NCBI GenBank assembly: GCA_946478675.1
Contig: CAMLEF010000009.1
Span: forward strand, 1-31,283
From: an uncultured Flavobacteriales bacterium
GTDB lineage: Bacteria; Bacteroidota; Bacteroidia; Palsa-965
Direction: 5' to 3'
DNA: 31,283 nt
How positions within the stretch are numbered: position 1 is the first letter of the stretch; the number at the start of each line of letters is the position of its first letter. Below are positions 1-7,073 of the stretch, piece after piece. A model generated the notes under the pieces. That model worked only from the letters and a program-made list of their open reading frames with translations, was not told where the DNA came from and made no database searches. The position numbers were made by a program, and so were the translations under genes.

Positions 1-282
1 CCCGCTCGCACGGAAATGATACCAGACATTCGGCGAAGCGCTGGTGAAATAATCCGTCGCTGTGTGGTCGAACGAAGTATAGGTTGCGAAGTTCGTGGTG
101 CCGTAAACGCCTACGGTATCGCCGTCGGGAGTTGCGGGACACGGGCCGGGCGAAGGAAGCAGGCCGAGATATGTAGCACCGGTCAAATCGTCGTTCGCCG
201 GCGGTGGGTTATTCGCCCAAACCGCGGAGGAAAACAAAACGAAAAACAATACGAATACCTGTGTGCGTAAGGTGTGTTGCAT
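1..282 (-). CDS. Secreted protein, N-terminal part only (runs off left edge)
   Basis: An open frame without a stop runs from an ATG at 282-280 to the window edge, giving 94 codons. The first ~25 residues are a clear Sec signal peptide: a short polar start, the hydrophobic run VFVLFFVLFSSAVW, then ANN. The mature part begins PPPANDDLTGATYL and includes a WYHFRASG segment. Together these resemble the N-terminal domains of large Bacteroidota surface proteins (NDDxxxA...VWYxF pattern), many of which are exported by the type IX system; that is family knowledge, and the diagnostic C-terminus lies outside the window. The gene is minus strand, like the phosphatase operon upstream of it, but a 160-base gap with an inverted repeat separates them. 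The function of the mature protein cannot be stated. Confidence 0.8.
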   Translation of the reverse strand, partial: MQHTLRTQVFVLFFVLFSSAVWANNPPPANDDLTGATYLGLLPSPGPCPATPDGDTVGVYGTTNFATYTSFDHTATDYFTSASPNVWYHFRASG

Positions 283-354
283 TCGCCGGCTTTTGTAGGG
301 AAAAAGGACACTTTTCCGACCTTCGGCAAATTACAAAAAAACGGGAACCCGGAC

Positions 355-444
355 GTTCGGAAATTCGGGAATTCGGGAATCGGAATCGGATGGATACAGC
401 TCAACGCTTTAACCGAATGACCGATTGACCGAATGACCGAATTT
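355..444. repeat. Degenerate ATTCGG-word inverted repeat (element A)
   Basis: Left arm 355-389 repeats ATTCGG/AATCGG words joined by 1-2-nt linkers. Right arm 412-444 holds the complementary words (CCGAAT, CCGATT) spaced every 8 nt with different linkers. The arms could pair imperfectly around a ~22-nt loop. It lies directly after the stop codon of the HAMP-SpoIIE gene (minus strand), so it may act as a 3'-end stem. The remainder of the gap 283-442 shows no further gene. Related words recur at 19361-19491. Confidence 0.8.
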
Positions 445-2230
445 ATTTTACCCGGAAGCCCATCACCAGGATGTCGTCGACCTGCTCGAGGTTGCCGCGC
501 CATTGATCGAGCGTTGCGTCGAGCGTGAAGAGCTGCTCCTGCATCGGCATGCGATGGATCTGCGTGAGGAACGTGCGGAACTGGCCCACCATGAACTTCT
601 TCCCTTTCGGGCCACCAAACTGGTCGGCGTAACCGTCGGAGAACATGTAAAGCGTATCGCCGGTTTCCAGTTGGATGTGGTGATTGGTGAAATTGCGTTT
701 TTTGTCTTCGGTGTAACCGATCGCCAGCTTGTCGGCTTTGTATTCCACCAGTTCACCGTTGCGGTAGAGATACAGCGGGTTGTTGGCGCCGGCCATATCC
801 ACCGTGCGTGTCGCCGGGTCGTAGATGCACAGTGTCATGTCCATGCCGTCGCGCACCGCGCCTTCTTCGGAATGCTGGTTGATCGTTTTTCCTGCGAGCA
901 CATTCATCTCGTCGAGCATTTGTCCGGCATTCAGACCGGCATGCTCTTTCACGATCTGGTTGAGCATGTTGTTGCCCACGATGCTCATGAACGCGCCGGG
1001 AACACCATGGCCCGTACAGTCGACGATCGCAATGTAAACGCGGCCGGCTTTTTCATACAGCCAGTAGAAGTCGCCGCTGACAATATCTTTCGGTTTGAAG
1101 AGAATGAACGATTCCGGCAGCAAACGATCGACCACGACATGCGAAGGAAGAATCGCATCCTGCAGGCGCTTTGCGTAACGGATACTGTCGGTGATGTGCT
1201 TGTAAAGGATCTCGAGCTTCTGGTTCTGCACTTCGATCTCTTCTTTCTGGCGAACGACTTCTTCGGTACGCTCGATGACTTTCGCTTCGAGCACGCGTTC
1301 GTTCTCGCGCAGGTCTTCACGCATCTTGATGAGCGCATGGCCGAGCGTATCTTCTTCCGACAGCGGCTTGTAGTAGGAATCGAAGTTGCCGCCACCGACC
1401 TCGCGTGCGAATTCCGTCGTCAGCTTCATCGAATCGACGAGGCTGTTCAGCGCAACCGACATCTCCCCGATCTCGTCGTTGCGGTTACGGATGCGTTCGG
1501 CAGGCAAAATACCGCGCGCCATCGAAAGCAGGATGCCTTTGAGGTATTGCACCGGCTTCGTGATCGTTCTTGCCGTAAACAACGCGATGAGGAAACCGCC
1601 GATCGGCAGCACGATCAGCAGCAACACTACAACGAACTGCAGCGTGCGGAACGACTCGAGCATTTCCTTGCGTTTGTCGTCCGCTTCTTTGTATTGCAGC
1701 TTGATGAGCTCGTCGAGTTTGTTCTTGATGATCTTGGTGCGCACGCGGATCGCCCCGTCGTTATCGAGGATCATCGACTGGCTCGGCAGGAAGAAGGAAG
1801 GATCGTTGTAATTGTCGACTGTCGACAGATCGTTCATCACGGAATTGTGCATGAGCCAGAGCTGGTCGCAGTAGATGAAGATGGAATCCGCGAGCTGCTT
1901 GTTTTCCGGTGTCCACGCGACGTACAGCCGTTTGATCGTATCGCGCTTCGCGGTGTAATCGTCGCTGATGAGCAGCTTGAGCTTGGGTTTGTCTTCGCTG
2001 CTGCCCGGCACGTTGATCCATTTGGTGATGAGCAGCTCGGAATTCGTAATGAGCAGCTTCATCTCCTGCAGGGCGATGATCGAAGGCGTATACGTTTTGG
2101 CGATCTTGTCGTTGATCTCGCGGCTCCGGAAAATCGTGAACAGCGTCAACGCAAAAGCAATTGCGACCAGGAAAATCAACAGACCGAAGCCGAGCAGAAT
2201 TTTACGGCCTATCGTGTAGCGAAATTTCAT
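443..2230 (-). CDS. Membrane HAMP-SpoIIE (PP2C-type) serine/threonine phosphatase, SiaA-like
   Basis: 595 residues. Membrane helix at ~10-33, an extracytoplasmic helical sensor of ~165 residues, second membrane helix ~198-220, HAMP ~220-273, a second HAMP-like/coiled-coil linker to ~345, then a SpoIIE phosphatase domain ~375-595. The metal-binding acidic motifs of PP2C enzymes are present: SGDF (Asp387), VDCTGHG (Asp404), DGMDM and FSDGYAD. The layout matches SiaA-type phosphatases, which dephosphorylate a SiaC/anti-anti-sigma-like protein; that substrate is inference here, supported by the siaB/siaC-like pair at 27398-28372. It is the last gene of an operon: 27 nt after the TPR gene and in line with the YfiR-like gene, suggesting those two products feed its periplasmic sensor. 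The catalytic domain is clearly related to that of the 22601-25939 protein. Confidence 0.93.
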   Translation of the reverse strand: MKFRYTIGRKILLGFGLLIFLVAIAFALTLFTIFRSREINDKIAKTYTPSIIALQEMKLLITNSELLITKWINVPGSSEDKPKLKLLISDDYTAKRDTIKRLYVAWTPENKQLADSIFIYCDQLWLMHNSVMNDLSTVDNYNDPSFFLPSQSMILDNDGAIRVRTKIIKNKLDELIKLQYKEADDKRKEMLESFRTLQFVVVLLLIVLPIGGFLIALFTARTITKPVQYLKGILLSMARGILPAERIRNRNDEIGEMSVALNSLVDSMKLTTEFAREVGGGNFDSYYKPLSEEDTLGHALIKMREDLRENERVLEAKVIERTEEVVRQKEEIEVQNQKLEILYKHITDSIRYAKRLQDAILPSHVVVDRLLPESFILFKPKDIVSGDFYWLYEKAGRVYIAIVDCTGHGVPGAFMSIVGNNMLNQIVKEHAGLNAGQMLDEMNVLAGKTINQHSEEGAVRDGMDMTLCIYDPATRTVDMAGANNPLYLYRNGELVEYKADKLAIGYTEDKKRNFTNHHIQLETGDTLYMFSDGYADQFGGPKGKKFMVGQFRTFLTQIHRMPMQEQLFTLDATLDQWRGNLEQVDDILVMGFRVK

Positions 2231-2257
2231 AAATACCGGTCGGAATGCGTCGTAAAA

Positions 2258-3160
2258 TTATTTCTGCTGCCGGAGATCTTCCAGCATTTTCTGGTAGTCT
2301 TTCGACTTTTCAAATTCGTTCAGGCTGTAATAGATGCCGCTGAGCACGATGAGCGTTTCTTCGCGCTTGGGCTCGATCTCGTACGCTTTTTCCGCGAACG
2401 GCAGCGACTGCTTGAAGAGCTCTACCGAATGGTCCTGCACGTCGAACACCGCGCCGAGGCTGTCGTCGTAATCTATCTCGTACATGATATCGACACCTTT
2501 GTTCCAGAACAGCACGCCGAGGTTGTAGTTCGCCGTGTAGTTGTTCGGGTCCCACGTGAGCACCTTCATGTACGTATCGCGCGTGAGGTCGAAAAATTTC
2601 GCATTCTTCTTCTTGTCGAGACCGTAAATCGTGTTGTACGTCGACGCCAGCGCGAGATAGAACTCGATGTCTTTTTTCCTGATGTCGAATTTCGGATCGA
2701 CGATCAGCGTGGCTTCGCGGTACTGGTTGTAGCAGGTGACGGAAGTCTCGTAGTGAACGGTATCGAGGGTAGCAACCGCATCGTTGTAGAAGCGGCCGGC
2801 GAGGTAGCGGATGTTGTCACGCGTCGCTTTGGTACGGGCCGAAACCGTATCCATTTCAAGCGATTTCCGGAAGGCGTTGTAAGCCTGCGTGCGGTACGGG
2901 GAAGTGACGTTCGTATTCTCGTACTTCTTGTACAGCTCTTTGTACACGAAGCCGAAGAGATACCACGATTCCGGATCGTTCTGGGAGCCGGCCTCCTGCA
3001 TGTGCAGGTCGATCTCCTTTTTAGCGCTGTCCACTTCTCCCCGCTGAACGAAGCTCAACGCGGCATTGTAGTGGATATACGCTTGTGCCCGCAGTCCGGC
3101 ACCGAGAAGGAAAATCCCTCCCAGTAACAGCAGCACACGTATGCGTATAAACGTCTTCAT
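2258..3160 (-). CDS. Secreted/periplasmic tetratricopeptide-repeat protein
   Basis: 300 residues. Signal peptide ~1-26 (RVLLLLGGIFLLGAGLRAQA). The rest is helical with TPR-like units: residues ~28-60 (YIHYNAALSFVQRGEVDSAK), a segment around TANYNLGVLFWNKG, and a C-terminal unit around ETLIVLSGIYYSLNEFEKSK. No catalytic motif is visible, so a protein-protein interaction role is likely. It lies between the YfiR-like gene (15-nt gap) and the HAMP-SpoIIE phosphatase (27-nt gap), same strand, so co-transcription is very likely. A reasonable inference is an accessory periplasmic component acting on the phosphatase's sensor domain, but nothing in the sequence proves contact. A very long opposite-strand open frame across this gene and the phosphatase is a shadow. 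Confidence 0.88.
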   Translation of the reverse strand: MKTFIRIRVLLLLGGIFLLGAGLRAQAYIHYNAALSFVQRGEVDSAKKEIDLHMQEAGSQNDPESWYLFGFVYKELYKKYENTNVTSPYRTQAYNAFRKSLEMDTVSARTKATRDNIRYLAGRFYNDAVATLDTVHYETSVTCYNQYREATLIVDPKFDIRKKDIEFYLALASTYNTIYGLDKKKNAKFFDLTRDTYMKVLTWDPNNYTANYNLGVLFWNKGVDIMYEIDYDDSLGAVFDVQDHSVELFKQSLPFAEKAYEIEPKREETLIVLSGIYYSLNEFEKSKDYQKMLEDLRQQK

Positions 3161-3175
3161 GTTTGTTGGGTCCTT

Positions 3176-3703
3176 TTATTCCACCGGGATGGCCAGCGCC
3201 ACCAGCGATGAGCTTACTTTTAGATTATACTTCGATGCATTCCCCTGGTTCAGCTCGAACTTCTGCCTGTTGTCTACGACAATGAAGTTGATCGCCGAGC
3301 CTTCTTTGGCTTGTCCGGGCTTCTCGGTGACGAGCAGCGTGGATTTGCCTTTCAGCTTGGCGATGATATCCTTCAATGGCGTAGTCACGTCGGGGGTGAC
3401 GTACAGGATATGGTTCTTACCGATCGCGTCGAGGGAATTGATGTTGCGGACTTCGATCTTCTGCGTACCGACCGTTTTGGTCTTGGCCATATTGTTCAGC
3501 TCCGTGAGCATCGTGGTATTGTTACCGTAGAGGCAGATCACGAAGTTGCCGGATTTGTAGTCGGCAGGCCATTCGATGTAACGCGTGAAGTTGTATATAA
3601 ATACCGATTTGATCCGGGCGTTCGTATCCCCGGCCGGCGTGTTCTGGAAACCGAACATGACGGGCAAGGCCAAAAGCCAGAAACAAACGAGAAAACGTCT
3701 CAT
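3176..3703 (-). CDS. YfiR-like periplasmic protein (DUF4154 family)
   Basis: 175 residues. Signal peptide ~1-22, then the family-typical start of the mature domain, ARIKSVFIYNFTRYIEWP (residues ~29-46). Further family-like segments are FVICLYGNN, NHILYVTPDV and the C-terminal SAINFIVVDNRQKFELN. In Pseudomonas, YfiR is a periplasmic repressor of the HAMP-GGDEF cyclase YfiN; that is established for the family, not shown here. In this window it is the first gene of an operon with a TPR protein and a HAMP-SpoIIE phosphatase, so the natural inference is control of a phosphatase rather than a cyclase. It contains no cysteine, so the disulfide-based control described for Pseudomonas YfiR is not possible here. 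Confidence 0.88.
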   Translation of the reverse strand: MRRFLVCFWLLALPVMFGFQNTPAGDTNARIKSVFIYNFTRYIEWPADYKSGNFVICLYGNNTTMLTELNNMAKTKTVGTQKIEVRNINSLDAIGKNHILYVTPDVTTPLKDIIAKLKGKSTLLVTEKPGQAKEGSAINFIVVDNRQKFELNQGNASKYNLKVSSSLVALAIPVE

Positions 3704-3871
3704 ATTCCGGTGCAGGGCAAAGGTCAGGCCAATCCCCGCTCATGGGGCGGGAGCTGCGACCTTATCCGTCAAAGTTAATAATTCCCTGAACAAAGCAATC
3801 CACCGTGTTTATCAACAGGTTAAGGAGGAAATCTTGGGTTGGGGCGCCGGTTGGAAGGGGTTTTGCAGGAT

Positions 3872-3879
3872 TACTTTTG
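3872..3879 (+). promoter_or_regulatory. Candidate Bacteroidota -7 box (TACTTTTG) for the NlpC/P60 gene
   Basis: An exact TAnnTTTG match ends 5 nt before the ATG at 3885, with a TTG at 3851-3853 some 18 nt upstream as a possible -33 element. If used, the transcript would begin at or next to the start codon. The alternative signal is TAAGGAGGA at 3821-3829, a strong Shine-Dalgarno-like stretch 4 nt before an in-frame TTG at 3834. The divergent gap 3704-3884 shows nothing else. Confidence 0.5.
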
Positions 3880-3884
3880 AACAG

Positions 3885-4403
3885 ATGAAAAAGTGGAGCC
3901 TGCTGACCACCTGTTTTGCGCTGCTCGTTTTCCTGGGATGTAACGGGAACAAGCACGCCTCTTCCGGACTCTCCGAAGCCGATAAAGCGCTGACGAGCAA
4001 GTACGCCGGTCTGCTCGGCGTTTCTTCTTCCGAGATCACCGATCTGAAACTCTACCGTTTTATCGACGAGTGGTACGGCACGCCTTACAAATCGGGCGGA
4101 AAAACAAAAAGCGGCATCGACTGCTCCGGTTTTGCTTCTGTGCTGTACACGCAAGTCTACCAGAAAACGATCTCCGGCCCCTGCACCGCGATCTGGAACA
4201 AGTGCTCTTCCGTCTCAGAAAAAGAGCTGCAGGAAGGCGACCTCGTTTTTTTCAAGATCAATTCCGACAAAGTCTCGCACATCGGCGTATATCTCAAGAA
4301 CCGCCGCTTCGTTCATGCCAGCACGCACAAAGGCGTTATCATCAATTCGCTGGACGAAGAGTATTACAAGAAGTATTTCTATAAGGGCGGACGGACGAAG
4401 TAA
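3885..4403 (+). CDS. NlpC/P60-family lipoprotein, probable cell-wall peptidase
   Basis: 172 residues from ATG 3885, chosen because it gives a compact lipoprotein signal: MKKW, a hydrophobic stretch, then lipobox FLGC with Cys19. The NlpC/P60 papain-like domain spans ~55-170. The nucleophile is in DCSGF (Cys80), the catalytic His in SHIGVYL (His132), and His144 in FVHAST is at or near the third polar site. Family enzymes cut the D-Glu to diamino-acid bond in peptidoglycan stem peptides, so the predicted role is wall remodelling at the inner face of the outer membrane. It is monocistronic and divergent from the YfiR-like operon. The open frame extends upstream to 3585 over the yfiR-like start, but that extension has no signal peptide and is very unlikely. 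A TTG start at 3834 would add 17 residues ahead of the signal sequence. Confidence 0.92.
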   Translation: MKKWSLLTTCFALLVFLGCNGNKHASSGLSEADKALTSKYAGLLGVSSSEITDLKLYRFIDEWYGTPYKSGGKTKSGIDCSGFASVLYTQVYQKTISGPCTAIWNKCSSVSEKELQEGDLVFFKINSDKVSHIGVYLKNRRFVHASTHKGVIINSLDEEYYKKYFYKGGRTK

Positions 4404-4410
4404 TCGCGAT

Positions 4411-4467
4411 TTGCCGATTTGCCAATGTGACTCTGCCGATGCGCACATTGGCAGATTGGGCAAATGG
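4411..4467. repeat. GATTTGCC/AATGTG-word inverted repeat (element B), bidirectional terminator-like
   Basis: The left arm around 4413-4433 (ATTTGCC GATTTGCC AATGTG) faces the right arm at 4444-4466 (CACATTGGCAGATTGGGCAAAT). The complement of the right arm differs from the left by a few bases and one indel. It sits 8 nt after the NlpC stop, between convergent genes, so a two-way transcription terminator is plausible. The words match those at 15589-15624 and 16123-16158. The rest of the gap to 4639 holds no gene that I can see. Confidence 0.78.
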
Positions 4468-4611
4468 TCAGATCGTCTTTGGAGCTGCGGCTGTTGCATT
4501 CACCAGGAAACTCCGGTCCCGCTTTCCGCTCTACTCCGTGCCGCTGCAATCCGGGCTATTTCAGCACCGTTCCGAAACTTCAATGCGGGAAGCAGGTACG
4601 CATTGGCATGC

Positions 4612-4625
4612 TAATTCGCGAATTA
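4612..4625. repeat. 14-bp perfect palindrome in AT-rich junction
   Basis: TAATTCGCGAATTA is a perfect palindrome 14 nt beyond the stop of the AT-rich gene (minus strand). It may be part of that gene's 3' end or mark the boundary of an inserted segment. It has no loop, so it is not a typical terminator. Confidence 0.45.
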
Positions 4626-4639
4626 TTAATTTATGAATC

Positions 4640-5410
4640 TTAATCGTTTGCACCAAGCTCATCATTTATTTGACGAAACGACTTTTGTTGGAAAATCTCC
4701 TTTAAATTAACTTTAGGGGTCAAAGCAACAATATTATCTCCATAGATTGTTTTTCTAATAGTTGCTGGATTATTTACCAAAGCCAAGCATTTGTGTAACT
4801 CGAGGCAATCTTTGAAAAGTTTGTATAGTTCATAATGAGAATATTGGAACGGCTGACCTTTTAATTCACAGCCATTAACCTTAACACTCTCCTCTCCATT
4901 GGTATGAATTGAATTACGAATTTTATGAAGTTGACCTAAAGACGGGCCACAATTAGGATACAGTTCAGCAATACTTTCCAAATAATTTTTCTCTTTTGAA
5001 GATTGTACTGTTTTCTCATACCGTTTTCTACAGTATCCAAAAATGTCATTCATTCTGATAATTGCATTAAACGTTGCATAGCGCCTTTGATTTTCAAACA
5101 TATGCCATATTGATGTCTCAATCCCATTATAGTTAGCCCATACACTCACATCATAAAACCCTCTAAGTGAAAAACAACTGTAATAAACCCCCAGTAAAAT
5201 GTTGTGATAATAACCAAATTGAGCGACCCTGAAATCTGTTATCTCTTTGGGAACTTCTAGCATCTTTTCAACATGACGCTTATTGCTATCATTTAAAGCG
5301 ATAAGCTTTTTGATTAAATGAAGACACGTATCAAGGTTGCGTTGAACCTTCAAAAACTTCTTCGTCTTAGCAAATTCTGCTTTGGAGATATAATTTTCTG
5401 CCATTTCCAT
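4640..5410 (-). CDS. Hypothetical protein in AT-rich, probably acquired DNA
   Basis: 256 residues, mostly helical and rich in Lys, Asn and Tyr, with no signal peptide or membrane helix. I do not recognise the family. A segment near residue 165, LGQLHKIRNSIHTNG, recalls the helix carrying the Arg-...-His motif in HEPN-type domains. The spacing (R-N-S-I-H) is one residue short of the usual RX4-6H, so this is a weak resemblance. Base composition is visibly far more AT-rich than every neighbour and codons favour A/T at third positions, indicating recent transfer. It starts only 13 nt after the stop of the SprB/T9SS gene on the same strand, so it may be read through from that operon. ATG 5410 or the second Met at 5404 could be the start. 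Confidence 0.8.
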   Translation of the reverse strand: MEMAENYISKAEFAKTKKFLKVQRNLDTCLHLIKKLIALNDSNKRHVEKMLEVPKEITDFRVAQFGYYHNILLGVYYSCFSLRGFYDVSVWANYNGIETSIWHMFENQRRYATFNAIIRMNDIFGYCRKRYEKTVQSSKEKNYLESIAELYPNCGPSLGQLHKIRNSIHTNGEESVKVNGCELKGQPFQYSHYELYKLFKDCLELHKCLALVNNPATIRKTIYGDNIVALTPKVNLKEIFQQKSFRQINDELGAND

Positions 5411-5423
5411 TTTCAGATGCGAC

Positions 5424-7070
5424 TCACCGCACCAGATGCACGAAGCCTGTCAGCTCGCGCTGCTCGCCCTGGTTGGTTTTGGCATCGACGACGTAATAGT
5501 ACACGCCGTCCACCGCGCGTTTGCCGTTGGTGGTTTTGCCGTCCCAGCTGCCGGTGAGGCCGTCCCACTCGTACACCTTCGCGCCCCAGCGGTCATAGAT
5601 CTCGCAATGCAGCGCGGAGAGATTGATGAACGTTACGACAAACGCATCATTCGTGCCGTCGCCGTTCGGAGTGAAAACGTTGGGCACGCTGATCATTGAT
5701 TCGCCGAGCGCTACAATGCATTGCTGTGCCGTATCGGGACAACCCGAAGCGTTTGCCACGAGCAGCTGCACGCAGTAGTTACCTGTGTCGGGAAGCGTGT
5801 AACAATAGGAAGCGTTCGTATCGACGGGCACGCCGTTCACCAGCCATTGCCAGTCCGCGCCGCCAACCGTTTGATCCGTCATGCACAATTGCCCGGGGAA
5901 ATAAGCCGTCGGTGAAGGATTCAACGCAAACTGCGCGACCGGGAAATTGCCGACGGTAACCGTTACCGTATCCGCTCCTGCTCCACAGCCGCTCGCGTCG
6001 TTGACCGTTACCGTATACGTACCGGCAGGAAGGTTGTTCACTGTCGCCGTCGTATAGCCGCCGGGTTGCCAGAGGTACGTATACGGCGCGGTTCCTCCTG
6101 TTGCCGTAGCCGTCACGCTCCCGGTATTCGCACCGCAGCCGCCAGACGAAGCTGCATTCACGTTCAGCGCGATCGTAGACGAAGGCGTACACACGTTGCA
6201 CGAGGTAGTCTGGTAATACAATCCCATCATCAGGAAATTGTAGCAGTCGCCGGAAGAGTTGACGTTGAAATCGGAAGTCGTTTGCGCCGTCGTGATCTGC
6301 GAAGTCGGCTGGTCGACGTAATTCCACCAGTCTTCCGTAATGGTGAAGCCGGGACCGTTGTTCATCGAGATGACTGTCCCGAGATTCTGCAGATCGGCGA
6401 TGAGCATAAACGCGTTGGCGGAAGAAGAGTTCGCGCAGGCGCTGAGACCGGAAATCGTTTGCGTGGTGACGCCACCTGAAATTTCAACGGCGCCGTCGTA
6501 AATGACGAGATGGCCTTCCCACGTTACGGTCGGATCCTGGAAGATGATCATCATCGCCATGCCGTCCACATCGTCGCCGGAGGTGCCGGTGGGAAAACCG
6601 GAGAACGTATAGTTGCCGTTTCCGCTGATGGCCGAAGTCACATCTGCGCGATACGAATACGTTCCGGAAAAACCCCAGCATTTATCAGGACCGCTGCCGG
6701 TGATCGTCATCGGGAAATTCTGCGTGGCGCTGGAAGGATTCGTGATCGTTGCGGTGATCGGCGCGCCGGTCCCGGATGCATCACACCAGAGAAACGCTTT
6801 CAACACACTCGCACAGGGAGGCAATCCGCTGACGGAAACCGTAACGGGTTGCGGAGGTCCGGGCGGCTGAAAACGCTGGCCTAGCTTCTGTGAAACCGTG
6901 ACGTAATTGAGCCCGCACGTATCGGCCTGGTAAATGAGACCGAGCGTGCCGCTGCCGTCTGCCGGGTTGATGCAATTGATGCAGCTTCCGCCGTGCGGCG
7001 TCCCGGTGGCTGCCTGCGAAAATGCGGCAACAGGCCAGAGCGCTGCCAGCAGGAAAATGAATCGCTTCAT
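5424..7070 (-). CDS. Secreted SprB/PKD protein with type IX secretion type B sorting domain
   Basis: 548 residues. Signal peptide ~1-19 ([17 protein letters not shown]). The N-terminal domain (~25-290) has segments such as [12 protein letters not shown] and [11 protein letters not shown] that resemble DUF3344-like surface domains. A SprB repeat follows (~310-375; [30 protein letters not shown]), then a PKD-like region (~380-455). The last ~90 residues are the gliding-motility-associated C-terminal domain: [49 protein letters not shown]. That tail directs export by the type IX machinery and surface attachment (family knowledge). It starts 3 nt after the stop of the 1993-residue repeat protein, whose tail is very similar, so the two are very probably co-transcribed paralogues in part. 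The likely role is adhesion or surface structure; the ligand is unknown. Confidence 0.93.
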   Translation of the reverse strand: MKRFIFLLAALWPVAAFSQAATGTPHGGSCINCINPADGSGTLGLIYQADTCGLNYVTVSQKLGQRFQPPGPPQPVTVSVSGLPPCASVLKAFLWCDASGTGAPITATITNPSSATQNFPMTITGSGPDKCWGFSGTYSYRADVTSAISGNGNYTFSGFPTGTSGDDVDGMAMMIIFQDPTVTWEGHLVIYDGAVEISGGVTTQTISGLSACANSSSANAFMLIADLQNLGTVISMNNGPGFTITEDWWNYVDQPTSQITTAQTTSDFNVNSSGDCYNFLMMGLYYQTTSCNVCTPSSTIALNVNAASSGGCGANTGSVTATATGGTAPYTYLWQPGGYTTATVNNLPAGTYTVTVNDASGCGAGADTVTVTVGNFPVAQFALNPSPTAYFPGQLCMTDQTVGGADWQWLVNGVPVDTNASYCYTLPDTGNYCVQLLVANASGCPDTAQQCIVALGESMISVPNVFTPNGDGTNDAFVVTFINLSALHCEIYDRWGAKVYEWDGLTGSWDGKTTNGKRAVDGVYYYVVDAKTNQGEQRELTGFVHLVR

Positions 7071-7073
7071 GGG

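Noticed and set aside
503..3127. Very long plus-strand open frame (874 codons) opposite the phosphatase and TPR genes
   Set aside because: It mirrors two well-supported minus-strand genes, has low-complexity His/Arg/Val-rich translation and no recognisable domain; it is a shadow of codon bias.
3762..3817. DnaA-box-like TTATCCGTC and TTATCAACA near a divergent promoter, as a possible origin
   Set aside because: Only two imperfect matches, no cluster, no AT-rich unwinding region and no dnaA/dnaN neighbours.
4470..4611. Remnant gene or insertion sequence in the C/T-rich stretch before the AT-rich gene
   Set aside because: No continuous frame with family similarity and no terminal repeats; only scattered CCGCT-type words.
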